Assembly (NCBI RefSeq): GCF_037478305.1
Contig: NZ_JBBGAZ010000001.1
Span: 868,001 to 932,000, forward strand
Source of the DNA: Cognatishimia coralii
Lineage (GTDB): Bacteria > Pseudomonadota > Alphaproteobacteria > Rhodobacterales > Rhodobacteraceae
Direction of reading: 5' to 3'
Length of the DNA: 64,000 nt
Below are positions 52,504 through 61,684 of the stretch, in pieces (position 1 is the stretch's first letter; every line of letters begins with the position of its first letter). Under the pieces are notes generated by a model that was given only the letters and a program-made list of their open reading frames with translations, did no database searches and was not told the DNA's origin. Position numbers and translations under genes: made by a program.

Positions 52504-52612
52504 GGCTATTCCTTACGCGCCCCTCGTGAATACCGCAGGAAAACCACATTTGTGTCAATATTTCTTATTAACAAATCTGTGTTGGTAATGGTTATCCGTA
52601 CAGTGAGACCGC

Positions 52613-54070
52613 ATGTATAATAGGCAAATAAAAGAGCAGCTTCCCCTCTACGTTGATTTAGACGGGACACTTATAAAGTCAGATGTTGCGCAGGAATTGA
52701 TCGTGCAGCTGATCGCCCGCCCCGATTTGTGGCGCGCGGGACGTCGCGCGATGGGACAAGGTCGCGCTGCGCTGAAACGCTTCCTGTCGGAAAACCTGTC
52801 CTTTGATGCCGCCGCCCTGCCCTATACCGAGGCGGTTCTGGACTACATCAAAGCCGAAAAAGAAAAAGGCCGTCGCGTGGTTTTAGCGACCGCTGCAGAC
52901 CAGTTTGTCGCCGATCAAGTGGCCGAACATCTCGGCTGTTTTGACGGGATTATCGCCTCAAGTGAGGATCACAACCTGAAGGGGGACGCGAAACTCGACG
53001 CCATTCGCGCTGACGCCGGTGGAGACTTTGAATACCTCGGCAATGATTCCCCTGATCTGGTTATCTGGGAGGACGCAGCCCGCGTCGGGATCGTCAATGC
53101 CCCAAGCCGCGTCAAGGCGCGCGCTTTGAAAGACTCAGAGGCCTCGCTGGTGGTCGAGGATCGCCCGTCTGTAGCGCGGGGCATCCTCAAGGCGATGCGC
53201 CCTCATCAATGGGCCAAGAACGTGCTGGTGCTATTGCCGCTGTTCTTTTCGCACAGCTACCTGAACCCAGGCATGCTGGGCGCCGCGCTTTTGGCAATGG
53301 CTGTGTTTTCCATGTGTGCCTCGGCCATCTATATCATCAATGACCTGCTGGACATCGAGGCCGACCGAAAGCACGAACGCAAACGCAGCCGGCCGTTTGC
53401 AGCGGGCATTTTGTCGCCCAAACACGGGCTGCTTGCCTCAGGCGGACTTTTGGTCACGGCCTTTGCCGTCAGCCTCTGGCAGTTCAACCCCATGGTGACC
53501 GCGCTTTTTGCGCTCTATATCCTGACGACGACGCTCTATTCGACGTGGTTCAAACATAAAGCCGCCATCGATATCGTTGTTTTGACCTGCCTTTACGCCC
53601 TGCGCATCTTTGTCGGAGGCGTGGTGATCGGCGTCATCGTCTCCCCCAGCCTTCTGAACTTCTCGCTGTTTTTCTTTGCAAGCCTCGCGTTGATGAAACG
53701 CTTCACCGAGATCCAAAAGCTTGAGAAAAGCAAAACCAAAGACAAGGTGCGCGGCTATTACCTCTTGGACAATCAAACCATCCTGCCAATGGGCATCACC
53801 GCGGGCGGTCTCTCTGTCCTGACGCTGACGCAGTATTTCGGCACAGAGTTTGTGGCCACGACCTATGGCGCGCCAGAGCTTCTGTGGCTGACGGCTCCGC
53901 TGGTTCTGTTCTGGATCTTCCGCGCCTGGCTCTTGGCGATGCGTGCGCAGATTGATGACGATCCTGTGGTCTTTGCCCTGCGCGACAAAGTCAGTCGCAT
54001 TGCGATCCTGATGTCTGTGGGCCTTGTGATTGCTGCGAAGTTCCTCACGATCGAAGGGCTCTTGGTATGA
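52613..54070 (+). CDS. HAD-UbiA fusion prenyltransferase (decaprenyl-phosphate phosphoribosyltransferase-like)
   Basis: A 485-residue two-domain protein. Residues about 1-200 form a HAD-type phosphatase: YVDLDGTLIKSD with the nucleophile, VVLATAADQFVADQV, and YLGNDSPDLVIW. Residues about 205-485 form a UbiA-family membrane prenyltransferase with NDLLDIEADRKHERKRSRPF, the polyprenyl/Mg motif, and ALRIFVGG typical of the DPPR synthase group. Together they fit making polyprenyl-phosphoryl-pentose from PRPP: transfer of phosphoribose to polyprenyl phosphate, then removal of the 5-phosphate by the HAD domain. This is by homology. Its end overlaps the SMR-like gene by four bases. Confidence 0.85.
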   Translation: MYNRQIKEQLPLYVDLDGTLIKSDVAQELIVQLIARPDLWRAGRRAMGQGRAALKRFLSENLSFDAAALPYTEAVLDYIKAEKEKGRRVVLATAADQFVADQVAEHLGCFDGIIASSEDHNLKGDAKLDAIRADAGGDFEYLGNDSPDLVIWEDAARVGIVNAPSRVKARALKDSEASLVVEDRPSVARGILKAMRPHQWAKNVLVLLPLFFSHSYLNPGMLGAALLAMAVFSMCASAIYIINDLLDIEADRKHERKRSRPFAAGILSPKHGLLASGGLLVTAFAVSLWQFNPMVTALFALYILTTTLYSTWFKHKAAIDIVVLTCLYALRIFVGGVVIGVIVSPSLLNFSLFFFASLALMKRFTEIQKLEKSKTKDKVRGYYLLDNQTILPMGITAGGLSVLTLTQYFGTEFVATTYGAPELLWLTAPLVLFWIFRAWLLAMRAQIDDDPVVFALRDKVSRIAILMSVGLVIAAKFLTIEGLLV

Positions 54071-54432
54071 CGCTGAACAGTTTCATTCTGGTCGTGATCT
54101 CGGTCACCCTTTCGGCCTTCGGCCAGACAGCCTTCAAAATCGGGGTCGAGCGCGTGCATTTCGCGCCGGACGCCGCCGTGATGGGCAAAGTCATGGGCTT
54201 TGCGGCCTCCCCCCATATCATTGGCGGCTTGCTGTTTTATGGTGTTGGCACGCTGTTCTGGCTCTTTGCCCTGCGCACGCTGGATCTGTCGCTGGCCTAT
54301 CCCTTTGTGGCGATCAGCTTTATCGTAGTGTTCCTGATTGGGATCTTTGGTCTGGGCGAACCGTTCAATGCGACACGCCTTGCAGGGCTATTGATCATCA
54401 CCCTTGGACTGGTGGTTATGGCCCGCGCCTGA
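54067..54432 (+). CDS. EamA/SMR-like small transporter (ArnE/F-type flippase)
   Basis: A 121-residue protein with four membrane helices, the size and pattern of small multidrug resistance / ArnE-ArnF subunits: LNSFILVVISVTLSAFGQTAFK, then IIGGLLFYGVGTLFWLFALRTLDLSLAYPF (both in part), VAISFIVVFLIGIFGLGE and ILGLVVMAR-like C-terminus. Its overlap with the prenyltransferase gene suggests it flips the polyprenyl-linked sugar across the inner membrane. A strong bidirectional terminator follows. Confidence 0.83.
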   Translation: MTLNSFILVVISVTLSAFGQTAFKIGVERVHFAPDAAVMGKVMGFAASPHIIGGLLFYGVGTLFWLFALRTLDLSLAYPFVAISFIVVFLIGIFGLGEPFNATRLAGLLIITLGLVVMARA

Positions 54433-54453
54433 CCTTCGATACAGGGCAACAAA

Positions 54454-54482
54454 AAAGGGTCGGCGGGATGCCGACCCTTTTT
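54454..54482. terminator. Bidirectional terminator
   Basis: An 11-bp stem (54454-54464 with 54470-54480) with an A-run before and a T-run after lies between the flippase gene (plus) and the convergent CpsD-like gene (minus). Confidence 0.9.
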
Positions 54483-54500
54483 GTTTTTGATCTCGGTGCG

Positions 54501-55253
54501 TTAGACCAGAATGCCTTCGGATTTATTCAGCACAACACCCAGCAATTGGGTGCGATCCTCAAGCGCTTGCTCAGCCCGCAGAACGTCCTGCGGCTGCGTT
54601 TGACCACCACCTACAACCAGCAACACGCCGTCAACATTGGGCAGAAAGCTCAAGAGCTCGTCGCTTTCAAGAACCGGCGGCAGATCATAGATCACGATGT
54701 CAGGGGCCAAAACATCCTGCAGCTCTGCAAGGACATCCACCATCATCGCCTCTTGGAACAGCTCCGCAGAGTTCAGATCACGGGTTTCATTCAGACCCAG
54801 CGCAAGACCACGACCTGCGCGCAGGAAATAGTCTTCGGGCGGGATGTGCCCGCGCAAATAGTCCGCGATATCCGTGGGATCCGAGACCCCTAGAATACGC
54901 GACAGGCTCGGTGCAGACAGGTTCATGTCCAACAGAACCGTACGAAGGCTTTCCATCCGCGCGAAGGAAATCGCCAGGTTGGACGCCACAAAGCTTGACC
55001 CACAGCCCTCGGTCGGCGCAGTCACCGCAACACGGCTCCAGCCGTTTTCGCGCATTGCCAGCAAAAGCCGTGTGCGCAGCATGTCGAACTGTTTATGCAG
55101 CGGATCGCTTTTATTCGCGGTCACGATCCGGTTGCGCCGCAGATGTCCCGGGTCCAGCCCGATTTGCTCCATGGAATCCCATAGAACCTGCGCCTCATCA
55201 ACATTGGGCGCATAGACGTCGCGGTTCTTGCTTGGAACCAATTGTCTGTTCAT
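54501..55253 (-). CDS. CpsD/CapB-like polysaccharide co-polymerase ATPase with degenerate P-loop
   Basis: A 250-residue cytosolic protein of the CpsD/ExoP-C (bacterial tyrosine kinase) P-loop family, which normally works with a Wzc/CpsC-type membrane partner in polysaccharide chain-length control. The Walker A region reads TAPTEGCGSSFVASNLAI, where the family's Gly-Lys-Ser/Thr is Gly-Ser-Ser: the lysine is missing. The Walker A' region is VLLDMNLSAPS and the Walker B IVIYDLPP. A C-terminal tyrosine cluster is absent. So it may bind but not hydrolyse ATP, or have lost kinase activity. It stands alone, upstream of the fusion dehydrogenase gene's 3' end. Confidence 0.82.
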   Translation of the reverse strand: MNRQLVPSKNRDVYAPNVDEAQVLWDSMEQIGLDPGHLRRNRIVTANKSDPLHKQFDMLRTRLLLAMRENGWSRVAVTAPTEGCGSSFVASNLAISFARMESLRTVLLDMNLSAPSLSRILGVSDPTDIADYLRGHIPPEDYFLRAGRGLALGLNETRDLNSAELFQEAMMVDVLAELQDVLAPDIVIYDLPPVLESDELLSFLPNVDGVLLVVGGGQTQPQDVLRAEQALEDRTQLLGVVLNKSEGILV

Positions 55254-55343
55254 GCTCGTATCCTCTCTCGGATCCGTGTTGGACGGTTTTTCGGCCCTTT
55301 CCGCGCAGAATAGCCGCCAAATGCGGGCAAATTATGGCAGGGG

Positions 55344-57443
55344 TTAAAAGCCAAGCAGGTCGGCCTCTTTGATGGCGCGGCGGATGAAATCCGCGCGACT
55401 GGGTTCTGGGGTCCAGCCTAGCAGGTCTTTGGTCTGGCGGTTGTCAAAGGGCGAGAAATGCGCGCGGGATTTCCAATCCGCCAGCGACGGACGGATCGCG
55501 CCCTTACGTCCCAGCGCATAGCGTTTCAGCAGGTATTTCACCGCATCAGAGGCCCTAAAGACGTTCAAATTGCCAGTCGAAACCGAGATTTTCGCACCCA
55601 ACTGTTTGTGGATCGCGGCGAAATAGTCCCGCCCTGACAGCATTGGGTCGCCAATAAGGTTAAAGCTCTGCCCAACCGCTTTGTCGTGATCCATCATTGT
55701 GACGAGCGCGTCAGCCACATCGTCTATCAAAACAAATGGCAGGATATTCGTCCCTGGCCCCCAAATGCGAACCGCCCCTGCCCCATGCCAGCGCCCAATG
55801 CCCCAATGTTGCAGCGGGCCGCCTTTGCCAACGACGATACCGGGCCGCGCAATCACAAGCGGCAGGCCTTCGGCATCATGTAGTTTCAACAGTTCTTCTT
55901 CGCATTTCGCTTTCGAGCGCGCATAGAGGTTGCGGTCGCTCATGTCCTCGCCAAAACCAGTGCTTTCGGTGATCACGGTCGCCGGATCGCTCATGTCATA
56001 AGAGGCAATCGTGCCGGTATAAACAAAGCGGTTCACATCAGCCGCCATCGCCGCGCGAGCAAGGTTCAGCGTCACGCCAACGTCATTCCTAAGGCACTCT
56101 TCCCAAGTGCCATCCAGCGATTTGCCAAGGTGATAGACCGCCTCAATCCCCTCCATCGCGCCCGCAAGTGCGTCGGGATCATGCAGCGAGGCTGAATAGA
56201 GCTCGACATGTTTGGCGATATCCGCAAAAGGACCGGATTTACCGCGGCTCAGGACGCGTACGTCCTTGCCTTCACTCACCAATTTGCGGGTCAAAGCGCG
56301 GCCAATAAAACCCGTGCCGCCAACCACAAGCACCGTCGGCTTGGGTTTGCGCTGGCGTTTAGGTTTCGGCGCGTCCTCGACCTCTGGCATCAGCGCCAAA
56401 GTGTTATCAATCGCCTGCATGACAGTCACCGCAGACGCGCCACCAAACCGCGCATCCATCGGCGTTCCGTCTCTAAGGCTCTGATAAAAGGCCTTAAATG
56501 TACCTTGAAAGCTTAACCCATAGGCCGATTTCCGATTGAGCGATGAGACCTGGCGAAGAGCGTTCACCCCGCCTTCACGCAGATGCTGCCAGGCAAGCCC
56601 CATCTGTTTGCGGAACGGATTCATGACGATGTCGCTGGCGTTCTCGCCCTCGATCACCAAAGTGTCCTCGGCATAATTCAGCCGCGCCCGCGCGGTCGAG
56701 CCCAGCACAGTCACCGAACGATCATCCGCGGTTTCCACAAGCGACAGGTTCAGCGTTACATCCACATCCCCAGCACGCGCCAGAATGCGCCAACTTTGAG
56801 GGCGTGTGCCCGCCGATGGGATCTCGATCTCTTTGCCAAGGCTGAGATGTTCGATTTGCAACGGTCCAAAGAGGTCCACCGCAAAGCCAAACAGATGCGG
56901 GCCCAGTTCCAGCAAAAGGTTCTTAGGCTCTCGCAGCAGCCAAATCCCAAAGGGACCAGAACGTAACGGCGCGAGTGGGAAATGCCAATTGATCTCGGCG
57001 GAGCCGACACGACCCAAGGCGCCTGCCGCCATCTCAGATTTCAGGCGCTCATAGCTGGGCAGACCCATAAAGTTATGGCCTGCAACAAAGAATTTCCCCG
57101 CCTTTTCAGCGGCATCCTGAATTTCTTGCGTCTCACCAGCACTCAGCGCGACAGGTTTTTCAACCAGACAATGCACACCCGCCTCAAGGCATTTCTTCGC
57201 TAAAAATGCATGGCTGTCTGGAGGCGTCAGAATGTGAACCGCATCGCAGACATTCGCCGCGAGCATCTCATCCAGATCGCCAAAAGCCTGCGCCCCATGC
57301 GCGCTCGCAAGCGCCTCTGCCGCGCCTTTGGACAGGTCGCAGACCGCGGTTAACACAACACCCGGCGTCATTTTCAGGCCCTCAGCGTGCCAGTCTGCGA
57401 TATAACCTGCGCCAATCAGAGCGGTGCGGATAGATGTCGTCAT
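55344..57443 (-). CDS. Fusion of Gfo/Idh/MocA oxidoreductase and NAD-dependent epimerase
   Basis: A 699-residue two-domain protein. Residues about 1-345 are a Gfo/Idh/MocA sugar dehydrogenase (RTALIGAGYIADWHAEGLKM, CLVEKPVALSAGE with the catalytic lysine of EKP). A basic linker KPKRQRKPKPTV leads at about residue 370 into an extended SDR epimerase/dehydratase domain (VLVVGGTGFIGRALTRKLVSEG, Tyr-x3-Lys in LYARSKAKCEEEL). Both are NAD(P)-linked sugar enzymes, so the fusion probably acts on one nucleotide sugar in sequence. The gene follows the GT2 stop by one base in the EPS cluster. Confidence 0.88.
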   Translation of the reverse strand: MTTSIRTALIGAGYIADWHAEGLKMTPGVVLTAVCDLSKGAAEALASAHGAQAFGDLDEMLAANVCDAVHILTPPDSHAFLAKKCLEAGVHCLVEKPVALSAGETQEIQDAAEKAGKFFVAGHNFMGLPSYERLKSEMAAGALGRVGSAEINWHFPLAPLRSGPFGIWLLREPKNLLLELGPHLFGFAVDLFGPLQIEHLSLGKEIEIPSAGTRPQSWRILARAGDVDVTLNLSLVETADDRSVTVLGSTARARLNYAEDTLVIEGENASDIVMNPFRKQMGLAWQHLREGGVNALRQVSSLNRKSAYGLSFQGTFKAFYQSLRDGTPMDARFGGASAVTVMQAIDNTLALMPEVEDAPKPKRQRKPKPTVLVVGGTGFIGRALTRKLVSEGKDVRVLSRGKSGPFADIAKHVELYSASLHDPDALAGAMEGIEAVYHLGKSLDGTWEECLRNDVGVTLNLARAAMAADVNRFVYTGTIASYDMSDPATVITESTGFGEDMSDRNLYARSKAKCEEELLKLHDAEGLPLVIARPGIVVGKGGPLQHWGIGRWHGAGAVRIWGPGTNILPFVLIDDVADALVTMMDHDKAVGQSFNLIGDPMLSGRDYFAAIHKQLGAKISVSTGNLNVFRASDAVKYLLKRYALGRKGAIRPSLADWKSRAHFSPFDNRQTKDLLGWTPEPSRADFIRRAIKEADLLGF

Positions 57444-57444
57444 G

Positions 57445-58425
57445 TCACTTGTACTCGATAATTTGCATCCGCCGTCCCTTAAGACGCCGGTAGTGGAACA
57501 TCCCCATGCCGAGGATGTTTGGGAATTTCGAAAGGGTCAGCAAAACGCCATGGCGGCGCGCACGTAATGAGGCCATGCCTGCAGTCGTCAGACCTTTGAC
57601 GGTGCGGAGGTAGTTCATCAGGTAAATGGCCAGAATAAGGATCAATGCAATCGGCAGAACCATCCACAAGAACACCGCAATAAGCGGGATCACCCCGCCA
57701 TAGATCAACACGCGCTTCTGTTCGGTCGCGAAATACGGCGGGTGCATGTAGCCCACCTGCGCAAACCCGTGACCCGAGCGGATCGCCCGTTGCCACCATT
57801 GCGAAAACCGCGTCATGGCCGCGTCGTGAAACGTCATCTCAAAGGGGATACGTTTCAAAACCCAACCCGCCTTGCGAAGACGCACACAGAACTCGTCGTC
57901 CTCGGCCGCAATCACGGTCTCATCAAACCCGCCAGCATCCTCATAAGCAGCCGGGCGCACCATCATATCCCCGCCACACGTCAGGATTTCACCTTCGGGA
58001 CGATCCCATTCATCCTGACATAAGTCATTGTAAACACTGGCATCGGGAAACCGCTCACGCCGCCAGCCGGTGACGAGCCCTAGTTCCATATCTTGTTCCA
58101 TCGCGGAGACTGCGCGCGCGATCCATTCGGGATCAACCGAACAATCCCCATCGATGAACTGCACATAGTCAGGCATCTCGCCCGTCTTCAGATGTTCATA
58201 CCCCGCAGCCCGTCCCCGCGCTGCGGTGAATGGACGATCGGAGGAAAGCTCAACGACCTCGGCCCCCGCGTCTCGCGCGTTTTGCACCGACATATCGAGC
58301 GAGCCGCTGTCCACATAGACCACGCGATCCACCTTGCCTTTCAGCGAGGCAAGGCAATCGACCAAGCGCTGACCTTCATTGCGGCCAATGGCGACGACGG
58401 CGACTTTTGGGATATCGGACGTCAT
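57445..58425 (-). CDS. Glycosyltransferase family 2
   Basis: A 326-residue GT-A glycosyltransferase with a membrane-associated C-terminus. I start at ATG 58425 giving MTSDIPKVAVVAIGRNEGQRL (in part); it overlaps the stop of the GT4 gene by four bases. Motifs are VVYVDSGSLDMSVQNA and YVQFIDGDCSVDPEW, the DxD-like donor site, and CGGDMMVRPAAYEDAGGFDE. Two hydrophobic helices near residues 250-295 may anchor it. It probably adds a sugar during repeat-unit assembly; donor and acceptor unknown. Confidence 0.87.
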   Translation of the reverse strand: MTSDIPKVAVVAIGRNEGQRLVDCLASLKGKVDRVVYVDSGSLDMSVQNARDAGAEVVELSSDRPFTAARGRAAGYEHLKTGEMPDYVQFIDGDCSVDPEWIARAVSAMEQDMELGLVTGWRRERFPDASVYNDLCQDEWDRPEGEILTCGGDMMVRPAAYEDAGGFDETVIAAEDDEFCVRLRKAGWVLKRIPFEMTFHDAAMTRFSQWWQRAIRSGHGFAQVGYMHPPYFATEQKRVLIYGGVIPLIAVFLWMVLPIALILILAIYLMNYLRTVKGLTTAGMASLRARRHGVLLTLSKFPNILGMGMFHYRRLKGRRMQIIEYK

Positions 58426-59669
58426 GCCAGAGCCTCCGTCGGTCGCAGATCCAGCGCGGTGCATTTTTCCGGGCGTTGATAGGATTCGATCAGATCTGAC
58501 AACCATTTCGCTTCATCAACGGCGCGGTAGTCAAGTTCGACCTTGGCGCGACCTGTACGCCCCATTTTCTGTTGCAATTCAATATCCTGCGACACAGAGC
58601 TAATGGCGCCCGACAAAGCATCCACATCACCGGGCGGCACTAAAACACCCGAGACCCCGTCCTCGACCAGTTCCGGCACACCCGCGATGCGCGTGGTGAT
58701 GACAGGGCGCGCGGCGGCCATGGCCTCCATCAGAACGACCGGCACGCCTTCGGCGAAACTTGGTAAGACAAAGACATCATGCGATTTCAGCGCCTCGGCC
58801 ACCTCGGTTTGGGATTGATACCCCAAGAAACGCACGCGCTCGCGAAACGGCGCAGCTTGCTCTTCTAAAGCCGCACGATCAGGCCCGTCGCCGATGACTG
58901 TCAACGTCACATCCTTTGGCAACCGTTTCATCGCATCCAAAAGTACCGGCATGCCTTTGACGGCAGCTAAGCGTCCGACGAACAATAGCTTTTTGCCACC
59001 CGCGGGCGCTCCGGCATAGCGTTCGGGTTCGACCCCGCAATGCACGATATGCAGCTTGCGCCAGTCCTCCATCGGCGAAAAAGACATCGCCTGAGAGCGG
59101 CAGAAGTGGCTGATACAGGCGACAAAACGCGCCTTCTCGATCTTCTTGTCCAAACGCCAGTGATCTGGGGCGAAAAAGATGTCTGGGCCGTGCAAGGTGA
59201 AGCTAAAAGGAATGCCAGAGATCTCGCTGGCAAGCATGGCAACCGAGCAGCTCGACTTGGCGATGTGGTTGTGAAGATGGGAGACGCCCTGCCTGCGCAT
59301 CTCATCGGCCAGAACGCCGGCCTCTGCGAAATAAAACATTTGATAGGCCAAGGCCTTGAGGCCGCCCGGCGACATCTGAAAGGCAAGCTTCAACCCCTTC
59401 CAATAAGAGGCCGGTCGCCGGCTCAGCCAACCCAAATGGCTTTTGACAAGCCGCCCCAGGGATTTCGCGTGGCGCAGAACATAGAAGGTGCGGGCCGCCT
59501 CTTGGCGCTGCTCTTCGCCAACAAGATGCTCGACACCGGTCTCGCGGATGGAATAGGTCATGACCTCATGGCCATGTGTGCGCAGGGCTGCGACTTCGCG
59601 TTGGATAAAAGTATCCGTCGCGCGGGGATATTCCCCTGTCAGATAGGCAATTTTGCTTAGGTGGCCCAT
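58422..59669 (-). CDS. Glycosyltransferase family 4
   Basis: A 415-residue GT-B glycosyltransferase of the exopolysaccharide (EpsF/WcaL-like) type. Domain signs: KIAYLTGEYPRATDTFIQRE at the N-terminus, SFTLHGPDIFFAP, and the C-terminal donor site with KLLFVGRLAAVKGMPVLLDA, LPSFAEGVPVVLMEAMAA with the catalytic E-x7-E. The start ATG 59669 falls inside the end of the preceding Gfo/Idh gene (13-base overlap). Confidence 0.9.
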   Translation of the reverse strand: MGHLSKIAYLTGEYPRATDTFIQREVAALRTHGHEVMTYSIRETGVEHLVGEEQRQEAARTFYVLRHAKSLGRLVKSHLGWLSRRPASYWKGLKLAFQMSPGGLKALAYQMFYFAEAGVLADEMRRQGVSHLHNHIAKSSCSVAMLASEISGIPFSFTLHGPDIFFAPDHWRLDKKIEKARFVACISHFCRSQAMSFSPMEDWRKLHIVHCGVEPERYAGAPAGGKKLLFVGRLAAVKGMPVLLDAMKRLPKDVTLTVIGDGPDRAALEEQAAPFRERVRFLGYQSQTEVAEALKSHDVFVLPSFAEGVPVVLMEAMAAARPVITTRIAGVPELVEDGVSGVLVPPGDVDALSGAISSVSQDIELQQKMGRTGRAKVELDYRAVDEAKWLSDLIESYQRPEKCTALDLRPTEALA

Positions 59670-60781
59670 GGCATCGGCTCCATTGGATCGCAGCGGGTTG
59701 TCATGTCTTGAGGGCCGGTGGACTCCCCAGCATTCTGAATCGCCAGCGTGACCTCATTGAGGTGCAGGGCGAAGTCATTGCTTAGACGGCAGGCGCGGTT
59801 TTCCTGAATACTTTCAAGCACTTCCACAGGCCCCAGCGCGAAATTCATATTGGCCGCGCCCCATTTGCCCGCAAGAGGATGAGTCTGACCTTTCAGTCGG
59901 ATGCGCTTGCCAAAGGGCAGCTCTAGCAAGCGGCGACGCACCCGCATACGGCGGTAAAATTTCACCGGCGCGCGGTTGTCCCAAGCGCGTTTCAGCCCCA
60001 GCACACCATTGTCGCCAATCACTCGGATCTGATGATCATGTGGCGCGACAATCGAACAGGTCAGCCGCGTCACCGGGCCGTTTTCAAAATAGAGCGTCGC
60101 CGAGGAGTAATCCGGCGTCCCTGCCCCGCTTGGATCCTTGTCAGGGATCACTTCAGCCGAAGCCGCGACCACGCGGCGGACGCTGCCGAAGTAAGAAATC
60201 AGCCAAGCCAGATAATAGCCTGCGTGCTCCAAGGTGCAGCCCACGCGGAACTCGTCCTCCGCAGGCCAAACCGCACCGCTTTCGCTCTTCCAGTCTGCGA
60301 AGGGCGCTTGAGGGATAAACCCGTCGTCCAGTTCTGCGTAAATCAAGCGAGGCGCCCCAGCGACACCGTCGCGCAGGGCTTTGCCGAGCGTCTGCGCCGC
60401 TTCGCCCAAAACACTACAAGGGGCCGAGGCCAGCATCAGGCCCTTGGCTGCCGCAAGCTCATAAAGCGCGCGCGCCTCATCCATATCCACTGCCAAAGGT
60501 TTTTCGGAATAGACATGATGCCCCGCCTCAAGACAGGCTTTGTTGATCTCAAAATGGCTTTTGGGGTTTGTGAGGTTCAGAACCAACGAGCCCGACGGCA
60601 GCCCCTGAAAGAAGGCATCCAGCGTGTCACACGTCGGCACGGACCAATGTGCTGCAAACACCTTCAAACGATCCGCGTCGCGGTCATACACACGATCTAC
60701 CGAGACATGCGGAAAACACGCCAAAGACCTCATGTATAGGTCGGCGACAAAGCCACATCCGATGATGGATACGCGCGTCAT
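59657..60781 (-). CDS. Gfo/Idh/MocA family sugar oxidoreductase
   Basis: A 374-residue NAD(P)-dependent sugar dehydrogenase. I use the ATG giving MTRVSIIGCGFVADLYMRSL (in part); the frame continues 33 bases upstream. Rossmann motif SIIGCGFVADLY, the EKP motif in HHVYSEKPLAVDMDE, and HAGYYLAWLISYFG with the conserved His fit the family. It is the first gene of the minus-strand set Gfo/Idh-GT4-GT2-fusion, suggesting it makes or modifies a sugar for the same repeat unit. Confidence 0.87.
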   Translation of the reverse strand: MTRVSIIGCGFVADLYMRSLACFPHVSVDRVYDRDADRLKVFAAHWSVPTCDTLDAFFQGLPSGSLVLNLTNPKSHFEINKACLEAGHHVYSEKPLAVDMDEARALYELAAAKGLMLASAPCSVLGEAAQTLGKALRDGVAGAPRLIYAELDDGFIPQAPFADWKSESGAVWPAEDEFRVGCTLEHAGYYLAWLISYFGSVRRVVAASAEVIPDKDPSGAGTPDYSSATLYFENGPVTRLTCSIVAPHDHQIRVIGDNGVLGLKRAWDNRAPVKFYRRMRVRRRLLELPFGKRIRLKGQTHPLAGKWGAANMNFALGPVEVLESIQENRACRLSNDFALHLNEVTLAIQNAGESTGPQDMTTRCDPMEPMPWAT

Positions 60782-60934
60782 GGTCGGTTCTGCTCGTTCT
60801 TTTATGGGGGACACATTGGTCCTTTAGCGCCAATCAAACCGAGAAATGGGACAAGAATAAGTCGGTGCTCGGGCAAAGCTGGCACCAGCGGGCAAAAAAT
60901 CGTATGGCTTGAACAGGCAAAGACCGAGGGACGC

Positions 60935-61684
60935 GTGCAGTATCAAACAAAGAACGGCGACATCCGTGTGAATATTGGATCCAAAGCGGATCTGGAAGCA
61001 CGCGTACGCGACAAGTTCAAACAAAAACAGGGCTTTAGCCTTGCGACCATCAATCTGGATCACTTGGTCAAAATGGACCGGGACTCAGGGTTCTATGAGG
61101 CCTATCGCAAACAGGATTTTGTTGTTGCCGATGGGAATCCAATCGTTTGGACCTCGAAATTGGCACATAAACCAGTGGATTTGCTGCCCGGATCAGATCT
61201 GGTTCTGCCACTGTGTGAATGGGCGGCCTCTGAGGGGCGCTCGATTGCCTTGTTGGGCAGCACAGAGGCGGCTCTGAATGAGGCGGGAAATGCTTTGGCT
61301 ACCAAGGTGTCTGGCTTGCATGTTGCCTGTATGATCGCCCCTCCGTTTGGGTTTGACCCGAACTCTGACGACGCGGCAGACATTTTGAAAACTGTCGAAG
61401 CCTCCGGCGCATCGCTCTGTTTCCTGGCCCTCGGCGCGCCCAAGCAAGAGCTGTTGGCCGCCCGTGGTGCAGATTTTGCGCCCTCCGTTGGCTTTGCCAG
61501 TATCGGCGCGGGGCTGGATTTTCTGGCTGGCACGCAAACCCGCGCGCCGCGCTGGATACGGGCGATGGCGGTCGAATGGGTCTGGCGTTTGATGCTGAAT
61601 CCAAAGCGTCTTTGGAAACGCTATTTCGACAGCGGACTGATTATGCCGCGACTGGTTTTGCAAGCAATCAGAGACCGCGACTAG
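60935..61684 (+). CDS. WecG/TagA/CpsF family glycosyltransferase (GT26)
   Basis: A 249-residue GT26 transferase, the group that adds N-acetylmannosaminuronate or similar sugars to a lipid-linked primer. Visible are TINLDHLVKMDRDSGFYEAY, VADGNPIVW, PGSDLVLPLCEWAA, and GFDPNSDDAADIL; the C-terminus has RAPRWIRAMAVEWVWRLMLNPKRLWKRY (in part), the membrane-binding tail. It starts at GTG 60935 with GAGGG upstream and overlaps the convergent polymerase gene by four bases. Confidence 0.9.
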   Translation: MQYQTKNGDIRVNIGSKADLEARVRDKFKQKQGFSLATINLDHLVKMDRDSGFYEAYRKQDFVVADGNPIVWTSKLAHKPVDLLPGSDLVLPLCEWAASEGRSIALLGSTEAALNEAGNALATKVSGLHVACMIAPPFGFDPNSDDAADILKTVEASGASLCFLALGAPKQELLAARGADFAPSVGFASIGAGLDFLAGTQTRAPRWIRAMAVEWVWRLMLNPKRLWKRYFDSGLIMPRLVLQAIRDRD

